Below are positions 1 through 10,512 of a stretch of DNA of 64,000 bases, one piece after another. This DNA comes from Alkalihalobacterium chitinilyticum (GTDB taxonomy: Bacteria > Bacillota > Bacilli > Bacillales > Bacillaceae_F): assembly GCF_029028005.1 (NCBI RefSeq), contig NZ_JAOTPO010000020.1:1-64000 (forward strand), read 5' to 3'. The position numbers were made by a program, and so were the translations under genes. Numbering within the stretch: position 1 is the first letter of the stretch; every line of letters begins with the position of its first letter. The notes under the pieces were generated by a model. The model was given only the letters and a program-made list of their open reading frames with translations. It did no database searches and was not told the DNA's origin.

Positions 1-647
1 AGGCAGTTAGGCTCCTTCTTCACCTAACCACCAACCAGATGATAGAGTGGTTGGGTCAAGCGGGTTGGGCTTGATGCATCCACGGCATCATCTATGCTTT
101 TAAAAAGTGAAGAAGGGCCTACTGTTTTAATAATATGGAAAAACTAAAATTCGTTATTTAGGTGTCCACTTTCTTGACATAAGTCCACTCAGTCCTCATA
201 GGTCATCAAAACTATGATTTTAGTATAAATAAGAGCCTCTCAGTCCGTGAAACAATAGACGAACATCAATCATTCCAATGACACAATCCTCGCGAAGCCA
301 AATTATCTATTAAAACCATACACCCGTACCCCTCGAAGCAATAGCACCGAACTTAGTTAAAAACAAAACAATAATCCTAACCATCCTTACTATTATCATT
401 CTTACTAACGTCGAATTTAAAGGCGAAGGATCTTGTTTTAGGTCGAGAAAATGGAGGTTTTGTTACAATTTCAAAACTTGAGCATAAGTTACTAACAGTA
501 ACGGATAATCTGTAATGTTTCTGCTAATTTGTGTTATCAAGAAAGAGGATTTTTGCATGTTAATCTCGAAAAGATTCTTTAAGATACATAAAACGCATAA
601 AATCGAATGAAACTCATATTTTGGGCAATAATTATAGGTGTATGTGT
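1..647. other. Gene-free lead-in stretch
   Basis: No reading frame here looks like a real gene. Bases 9-120 form a compact inverted-repeat structure, listed separately. Bases 162-190 contain the string TGTCCACTTTCTTGACA, which resembles the terminal repeats of some insertion sequences, but no transposase is visible. A 17-codon ATG frame at 557-610 has a GA-rich stretch ahead of it but resembles nothing I know. The remainder is AT-rich spacer ahead of the ctsR promoter. In B. subtilis the DNA ahead of ctsR carries rRNA and tRNA genes; I see none here. Confidence 0.6.
9..120. repeat. Folded inverted-repeat element with enclosed hairpins
   Basis: Bases 9-23 pair with 107-120 in a 14-bp stem with one bulged base (T13). 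Inside it, CCAACCA (31-37) pairs with TGGTTGG (48-54), and TCAAGC (56-61) with GCTTGA (69-74). A third stem, GATGC (73-77) with GCATC (85-89), overlaps the second by two bases. The first hairpin loop contains GATGAT (38-43), complementary to ATCATC (87-92), so a pseudoknot is possible. It could be a miniature transposable element, a structured RNA or a chance fold. I do not recognise a family. Confidence 0.4.
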
Positions 648-676
648 TTGCAACTCTCTGTTATTTTTTTTATAAT
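648..676 (+). promoter_or_regulatory. Sigma-A type promoter of the ctsR operon
   Basis: TTGCAA (648-653) and TATAAT (671-676) are separated by exactly 17 bases. The expected transcription start falls inside the CtsR operator just downstream, so bound CtsR would block this promoter. Confidence 0.8.
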
Positions 677-682
677 TAATAT

Positions 683-704
683 AGTCAAATATAGTCAAAG
701 TCAA
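683..704 (+). promoter_or_regulatory. CtsR heat-shock operator
   Basis: Two direct heptads AGTCAAA lie at 683-689 and 693-699, followed by a partial third (GTCAA, 700-704). This matches the tandem-heptad operator known for CtsR in Firmicutes. The site covers the expected transcription start of the ctsR-mcsA-mcsB-clpC operon, which fits autorepression relieved by heat or protein-damaging stress. Confidence 0.9.
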
Positions 705-714
705 GGGAGGGGGC

Positions 715-1185
715 ATGATGAGAAATATCTCTGATATTATTGAGCAGTATTTAAAAAGTATTTTAACAAATAGTGATGGCGAGCTTATAGAAATTAAAAG
801 AAGCGAACTTGCGAAACAATTTCAATGTGTTCCATCACAAATAAATTATGTGATCAGTACGCGCTTCACCATTGAAAGAGGCTATATTGTTGAAAGTAAA
901 CGCGGCGGAGGCGGCTACATTCGAATAATAAAAGTAAAAGCGCACAATAAAGCAGATCTCTTTGAACATATGATACAACTCATTGGTGAAAAGGTAAGTC
1001 AAGCCAATGCAGAAGACTTGATTTCAAGGTTATACGAAGAGGGTGCTGTATCTAAGCGTGAAGCGAATTTAATGTTTAGTGTGATTGATCCCACATTATT
1101 TAATACGAATAACCCTTTACTGCGGGATTATATTCGGGCGAATGTTCTCAAATCCATGCTCCAAACTTTAAAATATCGAGAGTAG
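715..1185 (+). CDS. ctsR: Class III heat-shock repressor CtsR
   Basis: CtsR is the winged-helix repressor of clp genes and of its own operon. The N-terminal segment (NISDIIEQY, then a helix-turn-helix ending near CVPSQINYVI) and the glycine-rich wing GGGGYIRI near residue 65 are diagnostic. In the family, this wing is where McsB phosphorylates arginine and where heat is sensed. At 156 residues it is the usual length. Two adjacent ATGs (715 and 718) are possible; the GGAGG at 706-710 is better spaced for 718. It is first in an operon with mcsA, mcsB and clpC, and a CtsR operator sits over its promoter. Confidence 0.96.
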   Translation: MMRNISDIIEQYLKSILTNSDGELIEIKRSELAKQFQCVPSQINYVISTRFTIERGYIVESKRGGGGYIRIIKVKAHNKADLFEHMIQLIGEKVSQANAEDLISRLYEEGAVSKREANLMFSVIDPTLFNTNNPLLRDYIRANVLKSMLQTLKYRE

Positions 1186-1242
1186 CTATGGTTTTCTTCT
1201 CATACAATCCGTACCTAATGTTTGAAGGGAGAGGTGGTTTTC

Positions 1243-1779
1243 ATGATTTGTCAGGAGTGTAATAAACGCCCTGCCACTTTACACTTCACTAAAATAATAA
1301 ACGGTGAAAAAACCGAGTTCCATATATGTGAACATTGTGCGAAAGAAAAAGGAGAGTACTTTCCAGGGTCGAATAGTTTTTCTATTCATCAATTGTTGTC
1401 AGGTTTATTAAACTTCGAACAACCTGTTTCTAAAGGGCAAACGTCAGGAATAAATCCAAGGCAGCCATTAACTTGTAAAAAATGTGAAATGTCTTATGAA
1501 CAGTTTGTTCGAACTGGTAGATTTGGGTGTGCGACTTGTTATCAAACCTTTAGTGATAAACTTGATCCTATTTTAAAGAAAGTCCATAGCGGTAATCACT
1601 CACACTCAGGAAAAATACCTAAAAGAATCGGTGGAACTATAGAGGTTCGCAGGAAGATTAATACGTTAAAAGAGGCGTTACAACAGCACATTGCGAAAGA
1701 AGAATTTGAAGAAGCTGCGACTGTAAGAGATCATATCCGTTCTTTAGAAAAATCGATATTCAATCAAGGGGAGGCGTAA
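1243..1779 (+). CDS. mcsA: McsA, activator of the McsB arginine kinase
   Basis: McsA is a zinc-binding adaptor that activates McsB and helps release CtsR under stress. The protein begins MICQEC and carries paired cysteine motifs: CQEC and CEHC near the start, then CKKC and CATC in the middle. A C-terminal UVR-type helix pair (near residues 130-170, EEFEEAATVRD) matches the segment used by UvrB/ClpC partners. An upstream in-frame TTG at 1222 would add seven residues, but the ATG at 1243 follows GGGAGAGG at good spacing and gives the family N-terminus. The gene ends three bases before mcsB. Confidence 0.94.
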   Translation: MICQECNKRPATLHFTKIINGEKTEFHICEHCAKEKGEYFPGSNSFSIHQLLSGLLNFEQPVSKGQTSGINPRQPLTCKKCEMSYEQFVRTGRFGCATCYQTFSDKLDPILKKVHSGNHSHSGKIPKRIGGTIEVRRKINTLKEALQQHIAKEEFEEAATVRDHIRSLEKSIFNQGEA

Positions 1780-1782
1780 TTT

Positions 1783-2856
1783 ATGTCACTTGAACGTTTT
1801 ATTAGTGAAGCAATCAGCCCTTGGATGAAAAAAGATGGACCAGATTCGGATATTGTGTTGAGTAGTCGAATAAGATTAGCTAGGAACCTAAAAGATTTTA
1901 CGTTCCCTATTCTCGCTACTATGGAGGAAGCAAAGTTAATTGTTAACCACATTAGCACAAACTTATTGAAAAACCCTTATAACTCAGTTGGCCAACTAGA
2001 GTTACTCCATATGGATGATTTAAAAGCGAATGTAAAGAAAGTTCTGGTTGAAAAACATTTAATCAGTCCTCATTTATCAGAAGAATCAAAGCATGGTGCA
2101 GTGCTATTGAGTGAGGATGAATCCGTCAGCATCATGATTAATGAAGAAGATCATCTTCGGATCCAATGCTTGTTTTCTGGATTTCAGTTAAGCGAAGGGC
2201 TAGTACTTGCTAGTGGATTAGATGATTGGATTGAAGATAAGTTGACGTATGCTTTTGATGAAAAAAGAGGGTACTTAACTAGCTGTCCAACGAATGTAGG
2301 AACTGGCTTGAGGGCTTCAGTTATGATGCACCTTCCTGCCTTGGTCATGACACAACAACTAAATAAGATACTACCAGCTATTAATCAACTAGGTTTAGTT
2401 GTTCGAGGAATTTACGGTGAAGGTAGTGAAGCCTTAGGGAACCTGTTCCAAATATCAAATCAAATGACGCTAGGAAAATCAGAACAAGATATTGTTGAAG
2501 ACTTACGTGGAGTGGTTATGCAATTAATTCAACAAGAACGCTCAGCAAGAGAAATGTTATTACAATCCTCAAAAATCCAATTAGAGGATCGTGTCTATCG
2601 TTCTTTTGGAGTTTTATCAAATAGCCGAATTATGGAGTCAAAGGAAGCGGCACAGCGCTTATCAGAAGTACGATTAGGAATTGATCTAGGTTTAATTGAA
2701 GGTATTTCAGGCAATATCCTTAATGAACTTATGATATTAACTCAGCCAGGATTTTTACAGCAGTTCGCCGGGGAAACGCTCTCTCCAAATCAAAGAGATG
2801 AGCGAAGAGCAGCACTAATTAGAGAACGTCTCAAACTAGAAGACGTCCGGAAATAA
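1783..2856 (+). CDS. mcsB: McsB protein-arginine kinase
   Basis: McsB phosphorylates arginine residues on proteins, marking them for ClpCP degradation, and inactivates CtsR. The sequence is of the phosphagen-kinase fold, with SSRIRLARN near residue 26 contributing to nucleotide binding and a conserved NVGTGLRAS segment near residue 170. Its 357 residues match the usual size. It starts three bases after mcsA behind a GGGGAGG site, so the pair is translationally linked. The product acts in the cytoplasm together with McsA and ClpC from the same operon. Confidence 0.95.
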   Translation: MSLERFISEAISPWMKKDGPDSDIVLSSRIRLARNLKDFTFPILATMEEAKLIVNHISTNLLKNPYNSVGQLELLHMDDLKANVKKVLVEKHLISPHLSEESKHGAVLLSEDESVSIMINEEDHLRIQCLFSGFQLSEGLVLASGLDDWIEDKLTYAFDEKRGYLTSCPTNVGTGLRASVMMHLPALVMTQQLNKILPAINQLGLVVRGIYGEGSEALGNLFQISNQMTLGKSEQDIVEDLRGVVMQLIQQERSAREMLLQSSKIQLEDRVYRSFGVLSNSRIMESKEAAQRLSEVRLGIDLGLIEGISGNILNELMILTQPGFLQQFAGETLSPNQRDERRAALIRERLKLEDVRK

Positions 2857-2874
2857 TCTTGGAGGTGGATGAAT

Positions 2875-5316
2875 ATGATGTTTGGAAGATTTACAGAAAG
2901 AGCTCAAAAAGTATTGGCTTTAGCACAAGAAGAGGCGATCCGTCTTGGTCATAATAATATTGGGACTGAACATATTCTACTAGGTCTTATTCGTGAAGGA
3001 GAAGGTATTGCAGCCAAAGCCCTTCAAGCATTAGGTTTAGGTTCAGATAAAATCCAAAATGAAGTAGAAACGTTAATCGGTACTGGTCAAGAAGGAACGA
3101 AGACCATCCACTACACTCCACGTGCAAAAAAAGTCATTGAACTTTCAATGGATGAAGCAAGAAAATTAGGTCATTCCTACGTTGGAACTGAACATATTTT
3201 ATTAGGATTAATTCGTGAAGGAGAAGGTGTAGCAGCGCGTGTCCTGAACAATTTAGGGGTTAGCTTAAATAAAGCTCGCCAACAAGTACTGCAACTACTT
3301 GGAAGCAGCGAAGCATCAGGTGGCAGCCAACAATCTGGAACAACTGCACATGCCAACACACCAACGCTGGATAGTCTAGCGCGTGATCTTACCGCTATTG
3401 CTAAAGAAGAAGCGTTAGATCCTGTGATTGGAAGAAGTAAAGAAATTGAACGTGTGATCCAAGTTCTTAGTCGCCGTACAAAAAATAATCCAGTTCTTAT
3501 TGGTGAACCAGGGGTTGGTAAAACAGCGATTGCAGAAGGTTTGGCCCAAGCGATAATAAATAATGAAGTTCCAGAAACTTTACGTAATAAGCGTGTGATG
3601 ACTTTAGATATGGGTACGGTTGTAGCCGGTACAAAATATCGTGGTGAGTTTGAAGACCGTTTGAAAAAAGTAATGGATGAAATTCGTCAAGCTGGTAACG
3701 TAATCTTATTTATTGATGAGCTTCATACTCTAATTGGAGCTGGGGGAGCTGAAGGAGCAATTGACGCATCAAATATTTTAAAGCCTTCACTTGCTCGCGG
3801 AGAATTACAATGTATTGGTGCTACTACTATAGATGAGTACCGTAAGTACATTGAAAAAGATGCGGCTTTAGAGCGTCGTTTCCAGCCAATCCAAGTTAAC
3901 GAGCCGACAAATGATGAGTCTGTTCAAATTTTAAAAGGGTTACGTGACCGTTATGAGGCGCATCACCGTGTAACGATAACAGATGCTGCGATTGAAGAAG
4001 CAGTTAAATTGTCCGATCGTTATATTCCTGACCGCTTTTTACCAGACAAAGCGATTGATTTAATTGATGAAGCGGCTTCAAAAGTCCGTTTACGTTCCTA
4101 TACTGCACCACCGAACTTAAAAGAACTTGAAGGAAGACTTGAAGAAACTCGAAAAGAAAAAGATGCAGCAGTTCAAAGCCAAGAGTTTGAAAAAGCTGCT
4201 TCATTACGTGACTCAGAACAACGTTTACGAGAAGAACTAGATTCTATGAAAAATGAGTGGAAAAAGAAACAAGGACAAGAAAATACTGAAGTGACGGTAG
4301 AAGATATTGCCCAAGTCGTCACGAGTTGGACAGGAATTCCTGTATCAAGACTAGTAGAAGAAGAAACAGACCGTCTTCTACGTATGGAAGAAATTCTTCA
4401 CAAACGTGTAATTGGTCAAGGGGAGGCTGTAAAAGCTATTTCTAAGGCCGTTCGTCGTGCACGTGCCGGTTTAAAAGATCCAAAACGTCCAATTGGCTCA
4501 TTTATCTTCTTGGGTCCTACAGGTGTAGGTAAAACGGAACTTGCTCGTGCGGTTGCAGAAACGTTATTTGGCGATGAAGATGCGTTTATCCGTATTGATA
4601 TGTCCGAATATATGGAAAAGCATGCAACAAGTCGTCTAGTTGGTTCGCCTCCAGGATATGTTGGTCATGATGAGGGTGGACAGTTGACCGAGAAAGTACG
4701 CCGTAATCCATATTCCGTTATATTACTAGATGAAATTGAAAAAGCGCACCCTGAGGTATTTAATATTTTACTACAAGTACTAGAAGACGGAAGATTAACG
4801 GACTCTAAAGGCCGTACAGTAGACTTTAGAAATACTGCTGTTATTATGACGTCGAACGTAGGTGCTAGTACCCTTCGTAAAAACAAATCACTAGGTTTCA
4901 CGGTAGATAGTGAAGATCAAAACTATAAAGATATGAAAGGCAAAGTAATGACGGAGCTAAAAAACAGCTTCCGTCCAGAATTCCTAAATCGTATCGATGA
5001 GATTATAGTCTTCCATTCTCTTGAGAAGAAACATATCCGTGAAATCATTAGTTTAATGGCTGAACAATTAGAAAAGCGTCTTGCTGAACAAGGAATTCAA
5101 TTTGAATTAACTGAAGCAGCCAAAGACAAAATTTCGGATGAAGGATTTGACCCAGAGTATGGAGCGCGTCCACTGCGTCGAGCCCTGCAAAAACAAGTCG
5201 AAGACCGTCTATCTGAAGAATTATTAAAAGGAAATATTAAAAAAGGACAAAAAGCGATTATCGATGTAAAAGATAATGAGCTTGTCGTTGAAACAAAAGA
5301 AAGTGCACAAGTCTAA
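2875..5316 (+). CDS. clpC: ClpC AAA+ unfoldase
   Basis: ClpC is the hexameric Hsp100 ATPase that unfolds substrates for the ClpP peptidase. The N-domain repeat ([15 protein letters not shown] and a second copy from about residue 80) is followed by AAA-1 with Walker A GEPGVGKT, a middle domain with a UVR motif near residues 420-460 that docks MecA or McsB, and AAA-2 with GPTGVGKT. I chose the ATG at 2875, giving [11 protein letters not shown] as in relatives, with GGAGG nine bases upstream; the ATG at 2869 is too close to that site. It is last in the CtsR-controlled operon and is followed by a terminator. Confidence 0.97.
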   Translation: MMFGRFTERAQKVLALAQEEAIRLGHNNIGTEHILLGLIREGEGIAAKALQALGLGSDKIQNEVETLIGTGQEGTKTIHYTPRAKKVIELSMDEARKLGHSYVGTEHILLGLIREGEGVAARVLNNLGVSLNKARQQVLQLLGSSEASGGSQQSGTTAHANTPTLDSLARDLTAIAKEEALDPVIGRSKEIERVIQVLSRRTKNNPVLIGEPGVGKTAIAEGLAQAIINNEVPETLRNKRVMTLDMGTVVAGTKYRGEFEDRLKKVMDEIRQAGNVILFIDELHTLIGAGGAEGAIDASNILKPSLARGELQCIGATTIDEYRKYIEKDAALERRFQPIQVNEPTNDESVQILKGLRDRYEAHHRVTITDAAIEEAVKLSDRYIPDRFLPDKAIDLIDEAASKVRLRSYTAPPNLKELEGRLEETRKEKDAAVQSQEFEKAASLRDSEQRLREELDSMKNEWKKKQGQENTEVTVEDIAQVVTSWTGIPVSRLVEEETDRLLRMEEILHKRVIGQGEAVKAISKAVRRARAGLKDPKRPIGSFIFLGPTGVGKTELARAVAETLFGDEDAFIRIDMSEYMEKHATSRLVGSPPGYVGHDEGGQLTEKVRRNPYSVILLDEIEKAHPEVFNILLQVLEDGRLTDSKGRTVDFRNTAVIMTSNVGASTLRKNKSLGFTVDSEDQNYKDMKGKVMTELKNSFRPEFLNRIDEIIVFHSLEKKHIREIISLMAEQLEKRLAEQGIQFELTEAAKDKISDEGFDPEYGARPLRRALQKQVEDRLSEELLKGNIKKGQKAIIDVKDNELVVETKESAQV

Positions 5317-5337
5317 AAGTTATAGCTCAAAAGACGG

Positions 5338-5374
5338 GAACTGGGGGAGATACTTTCTCTTTCAGTTCTTTTTA
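5338..5374 (+). terminator. Terminator after clpC
   Basis: GAACTGGGGGAGA (5338-5350) can pair with TCTCTTTCAGTTC (5356-5368) apart from two central mismatches, and a run of T follows. It closes the ctsR operon before radA. Confidence 0.65.
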
Positions 5375-5497
5375 ATCATACAGTATAAAGAAGGAAAACC
5401 CGTCGACTTATATGTTCTTTTGTTAATAAGTCGTGTTTTTCTAAAAACCATTCATGATACAATTAACATAAGAGTAGGTTATAAAGAGGGGAACAGA

Positions 5498-6874
5498 ATG
5501 GCGAAAAAGAAAACGAAGTTTGTATGTCAAGAATGTGGTTATGAATCAACGAAATGGATGGGGAAATGTCCAGGCTGTCAAAGCTGGAATTCGATGGTCG
5601 AAGAATTTGTTGAGTCTGCGACGAAAGGGCGAAGCTTTGTTACCGGAGAGCGTACTGAAACTTCAAATCGACCACAATCCATCACAAAAGTAGAAAATGA
5701 ACTTGAGGAAAGAATTAGTACTGAAATGAAAGAGTTAAATCGTGTATTGGGCGGAGGCATAGTGCCAGGCTCACTCGTATTAGTTGGTGGAGATCCCGGT
5801 ATTGGGAAGTCAACGATCTTACTTCAGCTTTCTTATCAGTTAGCTAAGAATTCTTATAAAGTGCTTTATATTTCTGGAGAAGAATCAATGAAACAAACCA
5901 AGCTAAGGGCAGACCGATTAGGTGTCTTAGCTGATCAATTATATGTACTATCGGAGACTGATGTTGATTACATTGAGAAAGCGATTAACGATATTCAACC
6001 AACACTCGTTGTGATTGACTCTATTCAAACGGTGTTTCAGCAGGATGTTACGTCTGCACCGGGGAGTGTTTCACAAGTCAGAGAATGTACTGCGGCGTTT
6101 ATGAGAATAGCCAAAACGAAAGGAATTGCCATTTTTATCGTCGGACACGTTACAAAACAAGGTTCAATTGCTGGTCCTAAATTATTAGAGCATATGGTAG
6201 ATTCCGTTCTTTACTTTGAAGGAGAAAGGCACCATACCTATCGAATATTGAGAGCAGTGAAAAATCGCTTTGGATCAACGAATGAAATCGGGATATTTGA
6301 GATGAAGGAAGGCGGCCTAGAAGAAGTCGTTAATCCATCTGAAATCTTTCTAGAAGAAAGAACAGAAGGGGCTGCAGGCTCGACAGTCGTGGCTTCGATG
6401 GAGGGTACAAGGCCAGTTTTAGTTGAAATTCAAGCACTTGTTTCGCCTACAAGCTTTGGTAACCCTAGAAGAATGGCTACAGGAATTGACCATAATCGAG
6501 TGTCTCTCTTAATGGCAGTATTGGAAAAGCGAGTTGGTTTGCTATTACAAAGCCAAGATGCCTATTTAAATGTAGCCGGCGGGGTTCGTTTAGATGAGCC
6601 AGCTATAGATTTAGCTATTGCGTTAAGTATTGCATCCAGCTTTAGAAATCAATCTACGCAACCGACAGATGTAATGATTGGAGAAGTAGGATTAACAGGA
6701 GAAGTTAGACGAGTAGCTAGAATTGAGCAACGAATAAATGAGGCGGCGAAGCTTGGATTCAAGCGGGCGATTATTCCTCAAAAAAATATCGGAGGCTGGA
6801 CGATCCCAAAAGGCATCCAAGTCATTGGGGTGGAAACGCTTGAAGATGCTCTAGATGTTGCACTAGGAGGCTAA
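5498..6874 (+). CDS. radA: DNA repair protein RadA
   Basis: RadA (Sms) is a RecA-like ATPase and branch-migration helicase in recombination repair. An N-terminal four-cysteine zinc finger (CQECG and CPGCQ, residues 10-30) precedes a RecA core with Walker [10 protein letters not shown], the KNRFG motif typical of RadA, and a C-terminal Lon-protease-like domain. From the ATG at 5498, preceded by AGAGGGGA, the protein has 458 residues, the same as B. subtilis RadA. The open frame continues upstream to 5276, but that part overlaps clpC and its terminator. TACAAT at 5458-5463 may be its own -10 box. The disA gene follows after two bases. Confidence 0.95.
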   Translation: MAKKKTKFVCQECGYESTKWMGKCPGCQSWNSMVEEFVESATKGRSFVTGERTETSNRPQSITKVENELEERISTEMKELNRVLGGGIVPGSLVLVGGDPGIGKSTILLQLSYQLAKNSYKVLYISGEESMKQTKLRADRLGVLADQLYVLSETDVDYIEKAINDIQPTLVVIDSIQTVFQQDVTSAPGSVSQVRECTAAFMRIAKTKGIAIFIVGHVTKQGSIAGPKLLEHMVDSVLYFEGERHHTYRILRAVKNRFGSTNEIGIFEMKEGGLEEVVNPSEIFLEERTEGAAGSTVVASMEGTRPVLVEIQALVSPTSFGNPRRMATGIDHNRVSLLMAVLEKRVGLLLQSQDAYLNVAGGVRLDEPAIDLAIALSIASSFRNQSTQPTDVMIGEVGLTGEVRRVARIEQRINEAAKLGFKRAIIPQKNIGGWTIPKGIQVIGVETLEDALDVALGG

Positions 6875-6876
6875 AA

Positions 6877-7950
6877 ATGGAAGAACGAAGAAAAGGAAAG
6901 TTTATCACCGATATTTTAAAACTAGTAGCGCCAGGGACAGCATTAAGAGATGGTATTGATAATGTACTAAGGGCTAAAACGGGCGGATTAATTGTTTTAG
7001 GGTACACCGCAGAGATGCAAAATATTGTGGATGGCGGTTTTTTTATCGATTGTGAGTTTTCACCAGCTTACTTATATGAACTAGCTAAAATGGATGGAGC
7101 CATCATTTTAAGCGAAGATGGAAAACGCATCTTATATGCCAATACGCAACTTAATCCTAATAACTCCATTTCTTCGAATGAAACAGGTATTCGTCATCGA
7201 ACAGCTGAGCGGGTTGCAAAACAAACAGGGAACTTAGTCATCTCAATATCACAACGCCGTAATGTTATTACGCTGTATAAAGGAGAGCATCAATATTCAT
7301 TACGAGATATTGGCGTTATTCTAACGAAGGCTAACCAAGCGATCCAAACGTTGGAAAAATACAAAACAGTATTAGACCAAGGGATTACAAATCTAGGGGC
7401 ATTAGAGTTCGAGGAACTTGTCACGTTTCAAGAAGTATTTCAAGTCATTCATCGAGTACAAATGGTATTACGCATAAAAAACGAAATCTTAAACTATGTA
7501 AACGAGCTAGGCAGCGAAGGGCGACTCATTACAATGCAGCTGAATGAACTTGTCTCTAATATTGAAAAAGAAGCGGTTCTTTTAATTAAGGACTACGTCA
7601 AAGAGAAGTCACAAGATGCTTATGAAACGTTAAAAGATTTACAAAAGCTATCAAACGAAGAATTACTAGACGAGCAGCTTGTCGTTAAGTTGTTAGGATA
7701 CTCGAAAAACTTCAATATTCAAGAGCAGACCGTCTGTCCTAGGGGATATCGTATACTGTATAAAATTCCACGTTTACCATCTCTTGTGATAGAGAATTTA
7801 ATAGATACATACGGGGATTTAAGTCAAATTATGGTTGCATCTATTAAAGAGCTTGATGAAGTTGAAGGAATTGGAGAAGCGCGTGCCAAGATGATCAAAC
7901 ATGGGTTAAATCGAATTCAGGAACAATTATTTATAGATCGGCATATATAA
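6877..7950 (+). CDS. disA: DisA diadenylate cyclase, DNA-integrity scanner
   Basis: DisA makes cyclic di-AMP from ATP and links DNA integrity to sporulation. The DAC domain (residues 1-145) has the catalytic DGA motif at 73-75 and an RHR motif at 106-108. The C-terminal third carries helix-hairpin-helix DNA-binding elements ([15 protein letters not shown]). The 357 residues fit the family. The residue before RHR is isoleucine (GIRHRTA), whereas B. subtilis and Thermotoga proteins have threonine there. It lies two bases after radA, the usual neighbour, which supports a shared repair transcript. Confidence 0.96.
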   Translation: MEERRKGKFITDILKLVAPGTALRDGIDNVLRAKTGGLIVLGYTAEMQNIVDGGFFIDCEFSPAYLYELAKMDGAIILSEDGKRILYANTQLNPNNSISSNETGIRHRTAERVAKQTGNLVISISQRRNVITLYKGEHQYSLRDIGVILTKANQAIQTLEKYKTVLDQGITNLGALEFEELVTFQEVFQVIHRVQMVLRIKNEILNYVNELGSEGRLITMQLNELVSNIEKEAVLLIKDYVKEKSQDAYETLKDLQKLSNEELLDEQLVVKLLGYSKNFNIQEQTVCPRGYRILYKIPRLPSLVIENLIDTYGDLSQIMVASIKELDEVEGIGEARAKMIKHGLNRIQEQLFIDRHI

Positions 7951-7987
7951 TCTATTTCGACAAAAAGAGTATTTTAGTTGTAGTATG

Positions 7988-8144
7988 TTGACGAATTTAG
8001 GGGATAGATATATAATGGAGAGTTTTGGATTGACATTAAACAAGTACATCTGATACGGTTAAGTGTATAACACTTACAAATTTTTGTGTGAATTTGTGGA
8101 AAATATAGGTTGACACGTTTCAAAAGAAAAAGTTTGTCTATAAT
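7988..8144 (+). promoter_or_regulatory. Promoter region ahead of the PIN/TRAM gene
   Basis: TTGACG (7988-7993) and TATAAT (8011-8016) are exactly 17 bases apart, a near-perfect sigma-A promoter. A second TTGACA at 8030 has only a weak -10 (ATACGG, 8053-8058). A third TTGACA at 8110 stands 23 bases from a TATAAT at 8139, too far for a normal promoter. A dyad TAAGTGT-ATA-ACACTTA (8060-8076) lies between them and could be an operator or a leader hairpin. Confidence 0.65.
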
Positions 8145-8163
8145 AATAAAAGGAGGTGAAATC

Positions 8164-9255
8164 ATGCTAAAACGAATAGTCCAACTATTTTTTGTCCTAA
8201 TAGGTGGGACATTAGGGTTTCTATTCATTCCTGAAGTAATTGAAATCCTAAATTTTGGTGAGTTACCAAATTGGGTTATGAGTTCTTATGCAGGAGCTGT
8301 TTTTGGAGCAATTATTTTTTATCTTTCTACTTTTTGGTTAGCTGATTATATCGTTGGTTTGATGAAGTTGATGGAAGAAGCCATTGTCAAAGCACCGATA
8401 ACCGACGTACTTTTTGGGACAATGGGTCTTATTGTAGGTTTAATTGTTGCATATTTAATCGGGATCCCCATTGACGCCATCCAAGTACCTGTGATCAGCT
8501 CAGTTTTACCGATCTTTATTACTTTTTTCTTGGGTTACTTTGGTTTTCAAATTGGATTTAAAAAGCGTGACGAACTTATAAACCTCTTTTCGGTCGCACA
8601 ACGCAAAGACAAAAAGAAAGATGGAGACGTCGAAAAAGAACGAAGCGGTTCGATGAAATTATTAGATACTAGTGTTATTATCGACGGTCGCATAGCAGAT
8701 ATTTGTAAGACTGGTTTTTTAGAGGGGACATTAATCATTCCTGAATTTGTATTGGAAGAACTACAACATATTGCGGACTCTTCGGATGTGCTAAAACGAA
8801 ACCGTGGTCGCCGCGGATTGGATATTCTGAATAAAATCCAAAAAGAATTACCAATCAAGGTTGAAATCTATGAAGGCGATTTTGATGAAATTCAAGAAGT
8901 CGACAGCAAGTTAGTGAAGCTGGCGAAATTGCTTTCAGGAGTTGTCGTTACAAACGACTTTAATTTAAATAAAGTTTGTGAGTTGCAAGGTGTACCTGTA
9001 TTAAATATTAATGACTTAGCAAATGCAGTTAAGCCAGTTGTACTTCCTGGTGAAGAATTAAATGTTCAAGTGATAAAAGATGGAAAAGAGCACAATCAAG
9101 GTGTCGCTTACTTGGATGACGGGACGATGATCGTTGTTGAAGGCGGTCGAGATTACATTGGTAAACAAATAGATGTTATTGTTACGAGTGTTCTTCAAAC
9201 AAGCGCAGGACGAATGATTTTTGCTAAGCCTAAATTACTTGAAAAAGCATTATAG
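8164..9255 (+). CDS. yacL: Membrane-anchored PIN/TRAM domain protein (YacL family)
   Basis: The first 115 or so residues are strongly hydrophobic and give about four membrane helices. A PIN-type nuclease domain follows ([14 protein letters not shown], with acidic residues continuing to VTNDFNLNK), then a C-terminal TRAM domain near residues 300-355 that probably binds RNA. This arrangement identifies the conserved Firmicute family once called PilT-like. The nuclease target is not established to my knowledge. The ATG at 8164 follows AAGGAGGTGA; the longer frame from 8110 overlaps promoter sequence. It is 363 residues and sits between disA and ispD as in B. subtilis. Confidence 0.9.
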   Translation: MLKRIVQLFFVLIGGTLGFLFIPEVIEILNFGELPNWVMSSYAGAVFGAIIFYLSTFWLADYIVGLMKLMEEAIVKAPITDVLFGTMGLIVGLIVAYLIGIPIDAIQVPVISSVLPIFITFFLGYFGFQIGFKKRDELINLFSVAQRKDKKKDGDVEKERSGSMKLLDTSVIIDGRIADICKTGFLEGTLIIPEFVLEELQHIADSSDVLKRNRGRRGLDILNKIQKELPIKVEIYEGDFDEIQEVDSKLVKLAKLLSGVVVTNDFNLNKVCELQGVPVLNINDLANAVKPVVLPGEELNVQVIKDGKEHNQGVAYLDDGTMIVVEGGRDYIGKQIDVIVTSVLQTSAGRMIFAKPKLLEKAL

Positions 9256-9282
9256 AAATATTTGTGCGAGTGGTGAGGAATT

Positions 9283-9972
9283 ATGAACTATTCAGTAGTT
9301 ATTCCTGCAGCAGGGCAAGGAAAACGAATGAAGGCAGGACAGAACAAACAATTTTTGCAATTATCCAGCATTCCACTTATTATTCATACTCTTCTTGTAT
9401 TTGAAAAAGATCCCTGGTGCCGTGAAATCATTCTAGTTACTAATCAAGAAGAGAAAGAAGTCATGAAGAATTTAGTTCATGATTTTAACCTTCAAAAAGT
9501 GAATGACTATGTGATGGGTGGCTCAGAAAGACAATATAGTGTCGCTAATGGATTAGACGCGATAAAAGATGAAACGATCGTCCTCATTCATGATGGTGCT
9601 CGCCCTTTTATTGAACAAGCCAAAATCCACGAATTAGTTCTATGTGCAAATGAAACCGGAGCAGCTGTTATAGCGGTTCCTGTAAAAGATACGATTAAAA
9701 AAGTAACTGAAAGCAAAGTCGAAACAACGATGGAGCGTTCAAGCTTGTGGGCTGTTCAAACCCCACAAGCTTTTCGTCTGTCACTTATAAAAAAAGCACA
9801 TGAGCTGGCGAAACAACAGTCTTTCTTAGGAACAGATGATGCAAGTTTAGTTGAAAATATGAATGAAGTTGTGGCAATCGTTGAAGGTGATTATTTAAAT
9901 ATGAAATTAACAACACCAGAAGACCTATTATTTGCCGAAGCAATATTAGCGAGTCGAAAGGGGAAAGAATGA
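9283..9972 (+). CDS. ispD: 2-C-methyl-D-erythritol 4-phosphate cytidylyltransferase
   Basis: IspD transfers CMP from CTP to MEP in the non-mevalonate isoprenoid pathway, in the cytosol. The nucleotide-binding signature is clear at the N-terminus (PAAGQGKRM, then NKQF), and the family segments [10 protein letters not shown] and VQTPQAF are present. It has 229 residues, close to the B. subtilis protein. It is followed immediately by ispF, with the stop codon overlapping the ispF start region, so two enzymes of the same pathway are translationally coupled. Confidence 0.95.
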   Translation: MNYSVVIPAAGQGKRMKAGQNKQFLQLSSIPLIIHTLLVFEKDPWCREIILVTNQEEKEVMKNLVHDFNLQKVNDYVMGGSERQYSVANGLDAIKDETIVLIHDGARPFIEQAKIHELVLCANETGAAVIAVPVKDTIKKVTESKVETTMERSSLWAVQTPQAFRLSLIKKAHELAKQQSFLGTDDASLVENMNEVVAIVEGDYLNMKLTTPEDLLFAEAILASRKGKE

Positions 9973-10448
9973 TGATTAGAGTTGGACAAGGCTTTGATGT
10001 TCATCAATTAGTAGAAGGACGTCCGCTTATTATTGGTGGAATTGAAATAGATTATGAGAAAGGCTTACTGGGTCATTCCGATGCAGATGTTTTGTTACAT
10101 ACGATTGCTGATGCGGCCTTAGGTGCAATCGGGGAGGGGGATATCGGAAAACATTTTCCTGATACAGATCCTGAATTTAAAGATGCCGATTCAGCAAAGT
10201 TGCTGGAACATGTCTGGGAGATTGTAAAAATGAACGGTTATTCACTGGGAAATATTGATTGTACGATTATTGCCCAACAGCCCAAAATGGCGCCTCACAT
10301 TTCCCGAATGAGAGAACGAATTGCCCAACTGTTGGAGGGTACTGTTGATCAAGTAAATGTAAAGGCAACGACAACTGAAAAACTTGGTTTTACTGGCAGA
10401 GGTGAAGGTATCGCTGCTCAAGCTGTTATTTTATTAACAAAAGAATAA
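9972..10448 (+). CDS. ispF: 2-C-methyl-D-erythritol 2,4-cyclodiphosphate synthase
   Basis: IspF cyclises CDP-ME-2-phosphate to MEcPP, releasing CMP; the enzyme is a zinc-dependent trimer. Recognisable motifs are GQGFDVHQL, with the metal-binding aspartate and histidine near residues 8-10, [10 protein letters not shown], and the C-terminal [16 protein letters not shown]. Two ATGs, 9969 and 9972, are possible. The second gives MIRVGQGF, matching relatives, and 158 residues. The start overlaps the TGA of ispD. A spacer of 140 bases then precedes gltX. Confidence 0.95.
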   Translation: MIRVGQGFDVHQLVEGRPLIIGGIEIDYEKGLLGHSDADVLLHTIADAALGAIGEGDIGKHFPDTDPEFKDADSAKLLEHVWEIVKMNGYSLGNIDCTIIAQQPKMAPHISRMRERIAQLLEGTVDQVNVKATTTEKLGFTGRGEGIAAQAVILLTKE

Positions 10449-10512
10449 ACAGCAGCTTGAATATAAACTCTATGGAACATGTGTGTCTTTGCGTCAAGTT
10501 TTCCTAAAACGC

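Noticed and set aside
25-150. Minus-strand open stretch of about 39 codons in the lead-in
   Set aside because: No start codon, and the stretch lies within the folded element; composition alone can explain it.
557-610. A 17-codon ATG frame before ctsR
   Set aside because: There is a GA-rich stretch upstream, but the peptide is too short and unlike anything known; kept only as a remark.
8110-8144. TTGACA with TATAAT before yacL as a third promoter
   Set aside because: The spacing is 23 bases, outside the working range for sigma-A promoters.
7974-8228. Minus-strand 84-codon frame opposite the yacL promoter region
   Set aside because: It overlaps a consensus promoter and the start of yacL and has no recognisable protein features.
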